From NCBI RefSeq assembly GCF_040655735.1, contig NZ_JBFAKK010000004.1:310001-374000 (forward strand): a stretch of 64,000 bases of DNA. Direction: 5' to 3'. Below the pieces are notes generated by a model, which was not told where the DNA came from, did not search any database, and saw only the letters and a list, made by a program, of their open reading frames with translations. The stretch is from Phytomonospora sp040655735 (lineage in GTDB: Bacteria > Actinomycetota > Actinomycetes > Mycobacteriales > Micromonosporaceae). Positions 41,331-50,775 of the stretch are shown here, one piece after another (position 1 is the first letter of the stretch; every line of letters starts with the position of its first letter). Position numbers and translations under genes: made by a program.

Positions 41331-42716
41331 ATGCGCCCCAAACCGGCGACCGCAGCCGCCCTCTGCCTCCCCCTCCTGGCCCTCACCCTCTTAGCCACCC
41401 CCGCCCACGCCACCCACGCCACCCCCACCCCCACCCCCGCCCCCGCCTCCCACGCCACCCCCGTCCCCGCCGCACACGTCCCCCACCCCCACCCCACCCT
41501 CCCCGCCAACGACGGCTGGGCCGCCGCCGGCCCCGGCACCACCGGCGGCTCCGCCGCCGCCCCCGCCAACGTCCACGTCGTGTCCACCCGCGCCGAACTC
41601 GTCGCCGCCCTCGGCGGCGACAACGCCACCAACAAGTCCAACGCCACCCCGAAGGTCATCCACGTCCGCGGCACCGTCGACGGCTTCGAGTCCCCCGACG
41701 GCACCCTCCTCACCTGCGGTGACCTCGCCGACCCCGAGTACTCCCTCGACGCCTACCTCGCCGCCTACGACCCCGCGGTGTGGGGCCGCGTGACGCCATC
41801 CGGTCCCCTGGAGCAGGCGCGGGTGCGGTCGGTGGCCAACCAGACCCGCCAGACCCAGATCAACCTCGGCCCCAACACGACGATCGTCGGCCTCGGCGGC
41901 GCGGTCCTGACCGGCTTGACGCTCATGGCCGACGGCGCGAGCAACGTCATCATCCGCAACATCACCTTCGACGACGCCCGCGACTGCTTCCCCGCCTGGT
42001 CGCCGACCGACGGCACCGACGGCAACTGGAACTCCCAGTACGACGGCATCTCGGTCCGCCGGGCCGAGAACGTCTGGGTCGACCACAACACCTTCACCGA
42101 CGGCGACAACCCCGACAGCGCCCAGCCGATCCACTTCGGACGGCCCTACCAGGTCCACGACGGCGGCCTCGACATCACGCACACCGCCAGCCTGGTGACG
42201 GTCTCCTTCAACCGCTTCACCGATCACGACAAGGGCATGCTCATCGGCTCGTCCAACACCGTGGGGCCCGACGTCGGCAGGCTCAAGGTCACCGTCCACC
42301 ACAACGTCTTCGACGGCGCCCTCCAGCGACTGCCGCGCGTCCGCTTCGGCCAGGTCGACGTCTACAACAACTTCTACCGCCTCACCGGGGACTACGCCTA
42401 CGCGATCGGCGTGGGCGTGCAGTCGGCGGTGTACGCCGAGAACAACGCCTTCGTGCTCGCCGACGGCGCCGCGCCCGAGGATCTGCTCTACGACTGGGGC
42501 GGCACCGCCATCACCGAGAAGGGAAACCGCGTCGGCGACAGTGTCTGGTCCCTGCGGTCGGTGAGCCTGCTCGACGTCTACAACGCCGCCCACGAGCCCG
42601 ATCTGGGAGCCGACGCCGGCTGGGTCCCGGCCCTGCGGCGCGGCCCGGTGCTCCCGGCCGCCGTCGTCCCGCTGGTTACCGCGCTGACCGCCGGCGCCGA
42701 CCGCCTGATGATCTGA
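41331..42716 (+). CDS. Secreted pectate lyase, polysaccharide lyase family 1
   Basis: The ATG at 41331 follows CAGGAG. The 461-residue protein has a signal peptide (KPATAAALCLPLLALTLLA, cleavage near ATPAHA), a Thr/Pro/His-rich linker to about residue 60, then a right-handed beta-helix. Family 1 landmarks are present: NTTIVGLGG, ENVWVDHNTFTDG (WxDH), DGGLDITHTA (calcium-binding DGxxDI) and the catalytic region LQRLPRVRFGQVDVYNNFY (RxPxxR). It cleaves de-esterified pectin outside the cell by beta-elimination with Ca2+, consistent with a plant-debris or soil lifestyle, as for the chitinase. Confidence 0.93.
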   Translation: MRPKPATAAALCLPLLALTLLATPAHATHATPTPTPAPASHATPVPAAHVPHPHPTLPANDGWAAAGPGTTGGSAAAPANVHVVSTRAELVAALGGDNATNKSNATPKVIHVRGTVDGFESPDGTLLTCGDLADPEYSLDAYLAAYDPAVWGRVTPSGPLEQARVRSVANQTRQTQINLGPNTTIVGLGGAVLTGLTLMADGASNVIIRNITFDDARDCFPAWSPTDGTDGNWNSQYDGISVRRAENVWVDHNTFTDGDNPDSAQPIHFGRPYQVHDGGLDITHTASLVTVSFNRFTDHDKGMLIGSSNTVGPDVGRLKVTVHHNVFDGALQRLPRVRFGQVDVYNNFYRLTGDYAYAIGVGVQSAVYAENNAFVLADGAAPEDLLYDWGGTAITEKGNRVGDSVWSLRSVSLLDVYNAAHEPDLGADAGWVPALRRGPVLPAAVVPLVTALTAGADRLMI

Positions 42717-42721
42717 GATGC

Positions 42722-42754
42722 GCGTGCGCCCCGCCGGGAGGGCGGGGCGCACGC
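42722..42754. terminator. Bidirectional terminator between pectate lyase and broken MFS gene
   Basis: GCGTGCGCCCCGCC (42722-42735) pairs perfectly with GGCGGGGCGCACGC (42741-42754), with a 5-base loop. It lies between convergent genes. Confidence 0.8.
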
Positions 42755-42756
42755 CG

Positions 42757-43792
42757 TCAGCTTCGCACCGGCTCAGCCGCGGCCACCGGGACCGCCGCCC
42801 GCTTGCCCGGCATCCCCAGCGCGGCCAGCGTCCCGGCGAACCCGAACGCGGCGACCACGCCCATCGCGGCCGTGAAGCCCGCAGCGAACTCCTCTCGCGA
42901 CTCGTAGCCCCCGACCGTGGCGAAGACCGCGACGGCCACCGCGACACCGAGCACCCCGCCGAGGATCCGCAGCATCATGAACGCCCCCGACGCCTGCCCG
43001 ATCTCCTGCGGCCGCACCGCGCCCACGACCGCCTTCTGCGCGGCCGGCATCGCCATCGTCAGACCGACTCCGCCCACGAGCAGCCCGGGCAGCAGCTCCG
43101 GATAGCTCGCGCCGGTGTCGGCGGCCAGCGCGATCCAGCCCATCCCGGCGGTCTGCATGATCAGACCGCCGACGACGAAGGCGCGCTCGCCGTAGCGGTC
43201 GGCGAGCCGGCCGGCGATCGGCGCGCAGATCATCAGCGTCGCCGTCCACGGCATCAGCCGCAGGCCTGCGCCGAGCGGCCCGGTGCCCTGCACGGTCTGG
43301 AAGTACTGGGCCAGGAAGAAGAGCGTGCCGTAGAGCGAGGCGAAGACGCAGAAGTTCGCCGGGTTGGCGGTGGCGAAGGCGCGCACACCGAAGAACCGCA
43401 TCGGCAGCATCGGCGCGGCGGCCCGCCGCTCCCACAGCACGAAGCCGAGCAGCAGCGCGACACCGGCGGCCAGCGCACCGGTCACCTCGACGCTGTCCCA
43501 GCCCGCCGCGTTCCCGCAGACCAGCCCCCACACGACGCCGAAGGACGAACATCCGCCGGCGCCCGAAGCGGTCGCCGAGGGCCGCGCCGGTCAGCAGCAG
43601 TACCGCGAAGGTCAGGCTGTAGGCGTTGACGGTCCATTCGAGGGCCTCGACCGAGGCCGCGAGCTCCACCCGGATCGTGCCGAGCGTCGTCGTCACGACC
43701 TGGCTGTCGAGGGCCATCATGAAGGACGCCGGCGAGGCGAGTCCCAGGACCCAGGCCTGCCGGGGCGTCATGCGTTCTCTCTCGGTGTTCAC
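42757..43792 (-). pseudogene. MFS transporter gene with internal deletion and frameshift
   Basis: The GTG at 43792 (AAGGAG upstream) opens a normal DHA2-type N-terminus (SPASFMMALDSQVVTTTLGTI, LEWTVNAYSLTFAVLLLTGA, ALGDRFGRRRMFVL). At about 43538-43546 the sequence jumps to the middle of the protein in another frame (GVVWGLVCGNAAGWDSVEV), which then continues normally to 42757 (PMLPMRFFGVRAF, EIGQASGAFMMLRILGGVLG). Compared with the family, roughly 120 residues covering TM3-TM6 are gone. It cannot make a working transporter. Confidence 0.85.
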
Positions 43793-43886
43793 GGTTCTCC
43801 TTTTGGGCAGGGGGAAGCGCGCGCGGAGCCGTCGGGCGTTCTGCGCATGGCGGATCGCGCCCCTCAGGGCGCCTGATGGGCGGGGC

Positions 43887-44915
43887 TCAGCCGCGCAGCG
43901 AGTGCGGGAGGCCGAAGCGGGTCAGCAGCGAGTTGTCGAGGAAACGCGTGATCGCCGCGATCCGCTCGCCGGACAGCGTCAGGAGGAGGACGCCGTGGGC
44001 GTGCAGGATCGGCGTGCGGGGGTCGCGCAGGTAGCAGCCGAAGGCGGGCTGGCCGTTGGCCGAGGTCGGGATGAGGACGTGCCGCGGGCAGTGCCGCAGT
44101 GCGACGGTCGCCAGGAAGTGCCGGACGTCCTCGTGTCCCTCGTAGACGAGGGGGAGCGGGGGCATGGTGAGGCGGGCGTCCTCGGTGAGCATGGCCACGA
44201 CCGCGTCGACGTCGCCGGTCTGGAAGGCGCGGGTGAAGTCGTCGACTATCCGGCGCTCCTGGGGCGAGTCCGGCCGCGGCGGGGCCTCGGCGTTGAGTCT
44301 CGGCGCTCCGGCGAGCGCGGCCCGCGCCCTTCGCAGTGCGCTGGTCACCGCGTTCTCGGTGGTGTCGAGCATGGCGGCGACCTCGGCGGCGCGGAAGCCG
44401 AGGACGTCGCGCAGCACCAGGACGGCGCGCTGCCTCGGCGGCAGTTCCTGCAGGACGGCCAGGAAGGCCAGCGACACCGACTCGCGGGCCTCGTAGCGGG
44501 CCTCGGGTCCTGGGGCGCGGTCGACGATCCCTTCGAGGAGGGCGTCGGGGTAGGGCTGGAGCCAGCTCGGTTCGGCATGGCGGTGCGAGGGCTCGGGCAA
44601 GGGGACCTCCGGTCGGTAGGCCGGATGGTTCTGGGGCCGGCGGTTCTGCGACCGCAGCGCGTTGAGGCAGCGGTTCGTCGCGATCCGGTAGAGCCAGGTG
44701 CGCACCGACGCGCGTTCCTCGTAGCCGCCGATGCCGCGCCAGGCCGCCAGGAGCGTCTCCTGCAGAAGGTCCTCGGCGTCCTGTACCGAGCCGAGGATGC
44801 GGTAGCAGTGCACCTGGAGTTCACGCCGGTACGGCTCGACGAGTGCACGGAAGGCCTCGCCGCTGCCCGCCCGCGCCAGCGCCAGGCTGTCGTCGGGGGA
44901 GGGGGTGGCTCGCAT
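43887..44915 (-). CDS. ECF sigma factor with C-terminal SnoaL-like domain
   Basis: The ATG at 44915 follows AAGGAG. The 342-residue protein has sigma region 2 (ALVEPYRRELQVHCYRILGSVQDAEDLLQETLLAAWRG, then WLYRIATNRCLNALR), region 4 (LPPRQRAVLVLRDVLGFRAAEVAAMLDTTENAVTSALRRAR) and a SnoaL/NTF2-like tail (about 215-335: DDFTRAFQTGDVDAVVAMLTEDARLTMPP). It is the same architecture as the 14455 gene but clearly diverged. Regulation is probably through the fused tail. No anti-sigma gene is adjacent; the next genes are DUF1206 and an esterase. Confidence 0.88.
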   Translation of the reverse strand: MRATPSPDDSLALARAGSGEAFRALVEPYRRELQVHCYRILGSVQDAEDLLQETLLAAWRGIGGYEERASVRTWLYRIATNRCLNALRSQNRRPQNHPAYRPEVPLPEPSHRHAEPSWLQPYPDALLEGIVDRAPGPEARYEARESVSLAFLAVLQELPPRQRAVLVLRDVLGFRAAEVAAMLDTTENAVTSALRRARAALAGAPRLNAEAPPRPDSPQERRIVDDFTRAFQTGDVDAVVAMLTEDARLTMPPLPLVYEGHEDVRHFLATVALRHCPRHVLIPTSANGQPAFGCYLRDPRTPILHAHGVLLLTLSGERIAAITRFLDNSLLTRFGLPHSLRG

Positions 44916-45088
44916 GTCGGCTCCTTGCGGTCCGGTGGGCTTGTCGAATGGACCGACACCGCCGGGGCCGGAAAGTGGTCGCCGGAGGAACTTTAGAGCG
45001 CGGACGGGCGAGCGCGCCGCACGCTGTTGGCGTGCGACGCGCTCGGGTGCGGTCGTTCCCTGCGAGGGATTGGGGGTGGGGCCCCGTG

Positions 45089-45883
45089 TCAGGTGCGGTG
45101 CCAGCGGGCCTCGGCGACGCAGTAGCCCGCGAAGAGGATCAGGCCGAGGGCGACGACCGCCAGGAGCCAGCGTCCGGCGGGGGCTTCGGTGAGGGCGCGC
45201 AGGGCGCCGTCGATGCCCACGGCTTCCTTGGGGTCGTAGTCGATGGCGGCTTTGCCGATGAAGACTCCGGCGACGATCGCGATGACGCCGCGGGCGATGT
45301 AGCCGGCCTTGCCGAGGTTGGTCACCGGTCGCACCGCGCGGGGCGAGGTGACGTGCATGTCCTTCATGAACTTCTCGGTCCAGCCTTCGACGATCCACAC
45401 GACACCGACGACGGCAAGGATGAGGGCGACCGCGAAGACCAGGATCTGCCCGGCGGGCAGTTCGAGAAGTTTCGCGGTCACGTCCTTCGACTGCGAGTCG
45501 GTGGAGGCGGCGTCCTTGCCCGCCAGCAGGAGACCGAGGATCGAGATCACCAGCAGGGTGTAGACGACCGAGCGCGCGACGGCCTCGACGCGGTCCTTGG
45601 TGTCGGTGCCGACGATGGCGTCGGCGACCTGCCAGATGACCAGCGCGGTGAGGCCGATGGCCATCACCCACAGGAGCACCGATCCGAACGGGGTCTCGGC
45701 GACGGTGTGGATGGCGCCGGACTTGTCGGCCTTCTTCGAGCTCGACTGGAAGGCGATGCCGAGCGCGAACACGCCCATGAGGACGTAGATGACTCCGCGG
45801 GAGGCGAAGCCGATCTTCGCGAGCTTCGCGATCGCCGGGTGGCGGGCCACGCGATGGGCGGTGCCTGAGGGGTTGGCAGTCAT
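45089..45883 (-). CDS. DUF1206 integral membrane protein
   Basis: The 264-residue protein (ATG 45883, GAAGGAG upstream) has six membrane helices arranged as three repeats of two, each beginning with a variant of KIGFASRGVIYVLMG or KAGYIARGVIAIVAG, the hallmark of DUF1206. Its role is unknown, though the family is widespread in actinobacteria. It is likely monocistronic, in the same direction as the ECF sigma gene. Confidence 0.88.
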   Translation of the reverse strand: MTANPSGTAHRVARHPAIAKLAKIGFASRGVIYVLMGVFALGIAFQSSSKKADKSGAIHTVAETPFGSVLLWVMAIGLTALVIWQVADAIVGTDTKDRVEAVARSVVYTLLVISILGLLLAGKDAASTDSQSKDVTAKLLELPAGQILVFAVALILAVVGVVWIVEGWTEKFMKDMHVTSPRAVRPVTNLGKAGYIARGVIAIVAGVFIGKAAIDYDPKEAVGIDGALRALTEAPAGRWLLAVVALGLILFAGYCVAEARWHRT

Positions 45884-46044
45884 GGGGTTTCTCTCCTTCG
45901 GCGGCGAGGGGGCTACGGCCGCACGCCCGTTCGATACCCAGAACCGCCGGAGGGCATGCTGCGGGGCGCGGTGAGACCTGGCCGACAGGGGGAGAGTCCC
46001 CGGCGATCCGGTCGAGCCGGACAGTGAGCGGCGAGCGTGAGCCG

Positions 46045-46884
46045 TCAGTCCCGCCACAGCCATCGCAGCGCGTCCGGCAGGAGCACGCCGCCGTGGTTCG
46101 CGCTGTGCCCCCCGTCGCCGAGTACGAGCCGGAAGTCGTACCCGGCCTCGGCGAGCGCGGCTCCCACACGCAGGTTGTCGGCCAGCCAGTTCCGCTTCGG
46201 CTCGTTCCAGTTCAGGTCGCGGTGACCGGCCTGGAGAAAGATGCGAAGGGGTTTGCGCGGGACCTCGGCGACGAGGCGCGGATAAGGGTTGCCGTCCGGC
46301 ATCTGCGCGAAGCTCGACAGGTAGCCGATGACCTTGCGGAACTTGTCGGGCCGCAGCCACGCGACGGTCAAGGAGCCGTTGCCGCCGCTGCTGCCGCCGC
46401 ACAGCCCCCAGCGTTCGGGGTCGTCGGCGATCGCGTGGCGTTCGGTGACCCGCGGGATGATCTCGGTCAGCAGGAACTCGGCGTAGCGCTCGTCGAAGGC
46501 GTCGTACTCCTCGTTGCGGTTCTTCGGGTTCTCCGCGCCCTCGAAGACGCCCGGGTCGACGAACACGCCGACGGTGTAGGGGATGTCGCCGCGGTGGACG
46601 AGGTTGTCCAGCACGATCGCGCCGCGGACCTCGCCTTCGGGGTCGAGGTACCACCAGCCGTCCTGGAAGACCATCAGGGAGGCCGGTTTCGAGGGGTCGT
46701 ATCCGGCGGGCAGGTGGATCCAGAACTTGCGGGACGTGCCCGGATAGATCACGCTGTCGCCCAAGGCGAACTCGGTGGTCTCGCCGGCCGGGACGTCCGG
46801 CCGCGCGAAGGAGTCCGGACCGTGTGCGTAGGTGACCTCGGACTGGTCGAGGGGGAGCGGCCGGTACGGGACCTGGGTGTTCAC
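46045..46884 (-). CDS. Enterochelin-esterase-like alpha/beta hydrolase
   Basis: The GTG at 46884 opens 279 residues. The esterase D/Fes-type fold is shown by TSRKFWIHLPAGYDPSKPASLMVFQDG, the nucleophile elbow LCGGSSGGNGSL and the catalytic His in LGDGGHSANHGG. There is no signal peptide. The family hydrolyses siderophore or other esters. No siderophore genes are near, so the substrate is open. Confidence 0.86.
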   Translation of the reverse strand: MNTQVPYRPLPLDQSEVTYAHGPDSFARPDVPAGETTEFALGDSVIYPGTSRKFWIHLPAGYDPSKPASLMVFQDGWWYLDPEGEVRGAIVLDNLVHRGDIPYTVGVFVDPGVFEGAENPKNRNEEYDAFDERYAEFLLTEIIPRVTERHAIADDPERWGLCGGSSGGNGSLTVAWLRPDKFRKVIGYLSSFAQMPDGNPYPRLVAEVPRKPLRIFLQAGHRDLNWNEPKRNWLADNLRVGAALAEAGYDFRLVLGDGGHSANHGGVLLPDALRWLWRD

Positions 46885-47174
46885 GGACGGAACCTATCGA
46901 TCTCGGCACAATGATCGCCAAGGTTTTTCATGTCCACTATGGACGCCCACGCGTGAACGCGAACAACCTTCGGCCATCGACCTCGGCCGGTCGCCCAGTT
47001 CCTCTCAACCCTTTGGTCAGGTATACGACAAGTCCGATTATCTTCACAGTTTGTAGACATATTCTGACCCGCGTTGGACCGGACGTACGCGGACGAACCG
47101 CATGCTGGGTGGGGGTCGGGAACGGTGACCTTGACGACGGGGTCGACGCGCCGAAGGCGTCGCGGGGTGAGCGG
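46885..47174. other. Lower-GC intergenic region with dyads
   Basis: This is one of the few AT-richer stretches in the window (about 46990-47070). It contains GTCCA-CTA-TGGAC (46932-46944) and a spaced inverted repeat GGTCAG (47015-47020)/CTGACC (47064-47069). No coding sequence is convincing. It may be a promoter region or relic foreign DNA. Confidence 0.5.
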
Positions 47175-47489
47175 ATGATGGGGTACGCCAGGCATCGGCA
47201 GGCGAGTTCGGGGGAGCTCGTGATGAAGCTGCTCAGTCAGCTCGACGACGAGTCGCCGCAGGCGGGCGAGGAGTGGTGGATCGTCTGCTCGACGTGTCTC
47301 GGCCGTTTCGGGCGAGCCTGCTGTAGTCGGCCGGTGGCCGGGGACGTGATCTCACCCGCGGGCTGAGCGGTGCATAATCCGTGGCCAGCGGGGTATACCG
47401 AGTTCGACTCCACCTTCGAGGTCAAGCAGCGGCCTCCCGGGGGAGGGACCATCCGGATGGGGCCCGTGCCGAGTCGGCGAACGCTCTGA
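47175..47489 (+). pseudogene. Small ORF interrupted by an in-frame TGA (unknown)
   Basis: From ATG 47175 a frame reads MMGYARHRQASSGELVMKLL, then EEWWIVCSTCLGRFGRACC and stops at TGA 47364-47366. The same frame continues immediately (AVHNPWPAGYTEFDSTFEV-KQRPPGGGTIRMG) to a TGA at 47487. Either these are two tiny consecutive ORFs (the second from the GTG at 47370) or one gene of about 104 codons with a nonsense mutation. No family is recognised. A hairpin closes the unit. Confidence 0.35.
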
Positions 47490-47499
47490 GAAGCGTTCG
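47478..47499 (+). terminator. Hairpin at the end of the small interrupted ORF
   Basis: CGAACGCT (47478-47485) pairs perfectly with AGCGTTCG (47492-47499) and overlaps the second TGA, supporting a real transcription unit here. Confidence 0.55.
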
Positions 47500-47567
47500 C
47501 GAACAATCTCAGCGAGGTCGGCGGTCGCCGCGCGGCGGCCGCCGACCCGCGTGACCCGAAATGTACC

Positions 47568-47573
47568 TATGAT
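47568..47573 (+). promoter_or_regulatory. -10 element for leaderless transcription of the phosphatase gene
   Basis: TATGAT ends 6 bp before the ATG at 47580, and no ribosome site precedes that ATG. This is the usual geometry for leaderless mRNAs in actinobacteria. Confidence 0.5.
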
Positions 47574-47579
47574 CATGGA

Positions 47580-48674
47580 ATGGGACCCTTCGGTGACCTG
47601 AAGAGCAGGGGGCGCTGGCGCCTGCTGCTGGGACGCTCGGTTCCCTTCCTCCTGATGGTCGCCATCATCCTCGCCGACACGTCCACACCGGACGCCGAAC
47701 GCTACGACCGCTTCCTCGTGGCCGCGCCCGCCCTGGCCGCGGCCACCTGGAACGTCGCGGGCACCCTGGCCACCGGCTTCCTCGCCGCCGGGGTCTCCCT
47801 CGCGCTCAGCGTGGCCGCGAGCGACCCCGTCGACGAGTCCTTCGCCGCGGGCCTGAGCGCGCTGCTGGCCGTGACCGCCGCGGCCGCCTGGTCCAGTTCG
47901 GTCCGCCGCCGGCGCGAGGACGACCTCTCCAACGCCCGCGCGGTCGCCGACGTGGCACAGCGCACGGTCCTGCGGCCGCTGCCGTCGCGCCTGGGCAGCA
48001 CCGCCTTCCACCTGCTCTACGAGGCATCCGCAGAAGAGGCCCGCATCGGCGGGGACTTCTACAAGGCCCTGCGCACCCCTTTCGGCGTGCGCGTGATCCT
48101 CGGCGACGTCCAGGGCAAGGGCCTGGCGGCCGTCGACATCGCTGCCCTGCTCGCCAGCGCCTTCCGCGAGGCCGCCTACACCGCCGGCGACCTCGCCGAA
48201 CTCGCCGACGCACTCGAACGCAGCATGCAGAACTACACCGAGCGCGCCCCCGAGGACGCCGACCGCTACGCCACCGTGCTCCTCGCGGAGATCCCCGAGG
48301 ACCGCCCGGTCGTCCGCCTCCTCAGCTGTGGGCACCCCCCACCGCTGCTGCTGTCGGGAGACGACGTCGCCGAGGTCGAGTTCGCGATGCACTCGCCCGC
48401 GATCAACTTCGGCTGGCTGGCCAAGGCGCCGCACCACGTCGAGGAACTCCCCTTCGCGCCCGGAGACCGGCTGCTCATGTACACCGACGGCATCACCGAG
48501 GCGCGATCGGCACGCGGCGCCTTCTACCCGATGCGCGTTCGCATCGAACGGTGGCGCCGCGAGTCCGGGGACCGCATGCTCGCCCTCCTCCACGACGACC
48601 TCATCCACTTCGTCGGCCGCCGCCTCGACGACGACGTCGCGGCCCTCCTGGTCACCCGCCTCCCGGACGACTGA
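47580..48674 (+). CDS. Membrane-anchored SpoIIE/PP2C-type Ser/Thr phosphatase
   Basis: The 364-residue protein has an N-terminal membrane region (SVPFLLMVAIILAD and about three helices to residue 110) and a SpoIIE phosphatase domain (about 130-360) with EARIGGDFYKAL, GDVQGKGL, SCGHPPPLLL, MYTDGITEAR and the terminal DDDVAALLV. Asp residues in GDVQGKG and DDDVA are the expected metal ligands. Such enzymes dephosphorylate anti-anti-sigma factors, but no partner is nearby. Translation is probably leaderless. Confidence 0.9.
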   Translation: MGPFGDLKSRGRWRLLLGRSVPFLLMVAIILADTSTPDAERYDRFLVAAPALAAATWNVAGTLATGFLAAGVSLALSVAASDPVDESFAAGLSALLAVTAAAAWSSSVRRRREDDLSNARAVADVAQRTVLRPLPSRLGSTAFHLLYEASAEEARIGGDFYKALRTPFGVRVILGDVQGKGLAAVDIAALLASAFREAAYTAGDLAELADALERSMQNYTERAPEDADRYATVLLAEIPEDRPVVRLLSCGHPPPLLLSGDDVAEVEFAMHSPAINFGWLAKAPHHVEELPFAPGDRLLMYTDGITEARSARGAFYPMRVRIERWRRESGDRMLALLHDDLIHFVGRRLDDDVAALLVTRLPDD

Positions 48675-48683
48675 CCGGGCCCA

Positions 48684-49481
48684 CTATTCCCGGCGCGGCG
48701 GCCACGGCACGAAACCACTGGTCCGCCGCACGTAGGCGGCATAGCCTGGACGCTTCGACAGGTGCTCCTCCAGCAGCGGTTTCCCGGTCTTGCCCGCCAG
48801 GAAGTAGGTCATCGCCAAAGGCGCGACCACCGTCGCCGCCCCGAGCCAGCTCGAACACGCGGCCAGCAGGTACAGGCCCCACCAGACGCACGCGTCACCG
48901 AAGTAGTTCGGATGGCGGGTATAGCGCCACAGACCGGTGTCGAGGACCTTGCCCTTGTTGGACGGATCGCGGCGGAAGCGCGCGAGCTGCGCGTCGCCGA
49001 CGGACTCGAACACCATCCCCAGCGACCACACCGCGACGCCCGCCAGCAGCCACGGCGTCGCCGCCGAACGATCGTATGAGGCGACCTGCACCGGCAGCGA
49101 GACGAACCAGACCAGCGCGCCCTGCAGCAAATAGACCATCCGCAGCGCGTAGAGATCCTTGTTCCCCGGCGCCTTCGCCAGCAGCCGTTCGTAGCGGGGA
49201 TCCTCCGGCTCGCCGCGCCCGCGCCGGCCGATGTGGACGGCCAGACGCAGACCCCACACGACCGTCAGCCCGGCCGCCAGCGCCCGGCGCCACGGATCAC
49301 CGTACCCGTCGGACAATACGAAGGTGACCGCCGCGACGCACGCGAACGCCACACCCCAGGCGACGTCCACGACCCGGTGCTTCCCGCCCGCCACACCCAC
49401 CGCGAACGTCACCAGCAGGACCGCGAGGGCCACCGCCGCCGACACTCCCAGGTTCACCGCGAGCGCGGAGAGGTCAAACAT
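48684..49481 (-). CDS. DUF1295 membrane protein (steroid 5-alpha-reductase-like)
   Basis: The 265-residue protein has about six membrane helices and the C-terminal DUF1295 signature GLWRYTRHPNYFGDACVWWGLY followed by GKPLLEEHLSKRPGYAAYVRRTSGFVPW. Relatives bind NADPH and reduce double bonds of lipids or sterols. It is the last gene of the lipid operon. Its start overlaps the stop of the upstream methyltransferase by 8 bp, so a role in reducing or finishing a modified acyl chain is plausible. Confidence 0.87.
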   Translation of the reverse strand: MFDLSALAVNLGVSAAVALAVLLVTFAVGVAGGKHRVVDVAWGVAFACVAAVTFVLSDGYGDPWRRALAAGLTVVWGLRLAVHIGRRGRGEPEDPRYERLLAKAPGNKDLYALRMVYLLQGALVWFVSLPVQVASYDRSAATPWLLAGVAVWSLGMVFESVGDAQLARFRRDPSNKGKVLDTGLWRYTRHPNYFGDACVWWGLYLLAACSSWLGAATVVAPLAMTYFLAGKTGKPLLEEHLSKRPGYAAYVRRTSGFVPWPPRRE

Positions 49482-50775
49482 CGCGCACCTCCCCGAGATC
49501 GGCCGTCATCCACCGCCGCGTCGGCGGCACCGACACCGCGCCCACCGCGTCGGGCCGCACCGCCAGGATCTGGTCGACGCCCATTCTCCCCTGCTCGAAG
49601 GCCAGCCGCCCGCCGACCAGGTACAGGCGCCACACCCGAGCCGTCTCCTCCCCGGCCAGCGCCGCGAAGTCGCCCCACCGGTCTTCCAGCGTGTTGATCC
49701 ACACGTCCACCGTCCGCACATAGTGCTCCCGCATCGCCTCCACGTCGCGAACCTCCAGACCCGCCGACTCGATCAGGTCGACCGTCCGCCCGACCGGCCG
49801 CATGTGCATGTCCGGCGCGATATAGGTCTCGATGAACGGCCCACCGCCCGGTGCCGTCCCGGCCGCCCGCGACATCTGCTGCACCAGCAGCCGCCCTCCC
49901 GGCCGCAACCGCGAGCGCAGGAACTCCGCGAAGGCCGGATAGTTGCGCTCGCCGACGTGCTCGCCCATCTCGATCGTGGCGACGGCGTCGTACTCGCCCT
50001 CGGGGGATAGCCGCCAGTCGAGGTGGCGCACGTCGACCAGGCCACCGAGACCGAGTTCGGCGACGCGCCCGCTCACGTGCGCGTGCTGCTGTGCCGACAA
50101 GGTGATGGCGGTGACCTTCGCGCGGTACTTCGACGCCGCGTGCAGAGTGAGCGAGCCCCATCCGCAGCCGATGTCGAGCAGCCGCGAACCCGGCCGCAGG
50201 CCCAGCTTTCGGCATACGAGGTCCAGCTTGTCCCGCTGGGCCTCCTCCAGCCCGTACCCCGGCCCGTCCTCGGTCCAGTACGCACAGGAGTAGGCCATGC
50301 GCGGGTCGAGGAGCAGCCCGTAGAAGCGGTTGGAGAGGTCATAGTGGTGCCCGATGGCGGCACGGTCGCGCTCGGGACTGTTGACCTCGCCCTCCAGGTC
50401 CGCCGTCGCCGACGGAGCCTGCGGCTTCGGCCCGACCACGCCCAGGCGCACGGCGAGCCGGACGGCGGCCAGCCAGCCCCGCCCGCGCTGGGCCGCCGGC
50501 CGCCTGCCCCCGTTCGCGCCGACGGCCTTCCACACCCGCCGCAGGCCCTCCCCGAGGTCGCCGATCACGTCGAGATCCCCCGAGACGTAGGCGTGGGCCA
50601 ACGCCAGCTCGGCCGGATACCACATCAGCCACCGCAGGGCCCGGGAGTTGTTGAGGACGACGACCGGCCCGTCCTGCGGGCCCGCGGCACTGCCGTCCCA
50701 GGCCTTGACGCCGACCGGCAGATCGATGCCCGCGAAGCGCCGCACGGCCTCGGCCAGCTCCTGTGCGTGGCTCAC
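49474..50775 (-). CDS. Cyclopropane-fatty-acid-synthase-like SAM methyltransferase (first type)
   Basis: The GTG at 50775 has AGGAGG upstream. The 433-residue protein has IGHHYDLSNRFYGLLLDPRMAYSCAYW, the SAM loop LLDIGCGWGSLTLHAA and EMGEHVGERNYPAF. The Cys of YSCAYW and the Glu-His pair of EHVG correspond to bicarbonate-site residues of E. coli Cfa. It should methylate or methylenate double bonds of phospholipid acyl chains at the membrane. It overlaps the upstream CFA-like gene by 4 bp, and the two are only distantly related. Confidence 0.88.
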   Translation of the reverse strand: MSHAQELAEAVRRFAGIDLPVGVKAWDGSAAGPQDGPVVVLNNSRALRWLMWYPAELALAHAYVSGDLDVIGDLGEGLRRVWKAVGANGGRRPAAQRGRGWLAAVRLAVRLGVVGPKPQAPSATADLEGEVNSPERDRAAIGHHYDLSNRFYGLLLDPRMAYSCAYWTEDGPGYGLEEAQRDKLDLVCRKLGLRPGSRLLDIGCGWGSLTLHAASKYRAKVTAITLSAQQHAHVSGRVAELGLGGLVDVRHLDWRLSPEGEYDAVATIEMGEHVGERNYPAFAEFLRSRLRPGGRLLVQQMSRAAGTAPGGGPFIETYIAPDMHMRPVGRTVDLIESAGLEVRDVEAMREHYVRTVDVWINTLEDRWGDFAALAGEETARVWRLYLVGGRLAFEQGRMGVDQILAVRPDAVGAVSVPPTRRWMTADLGEVRDV

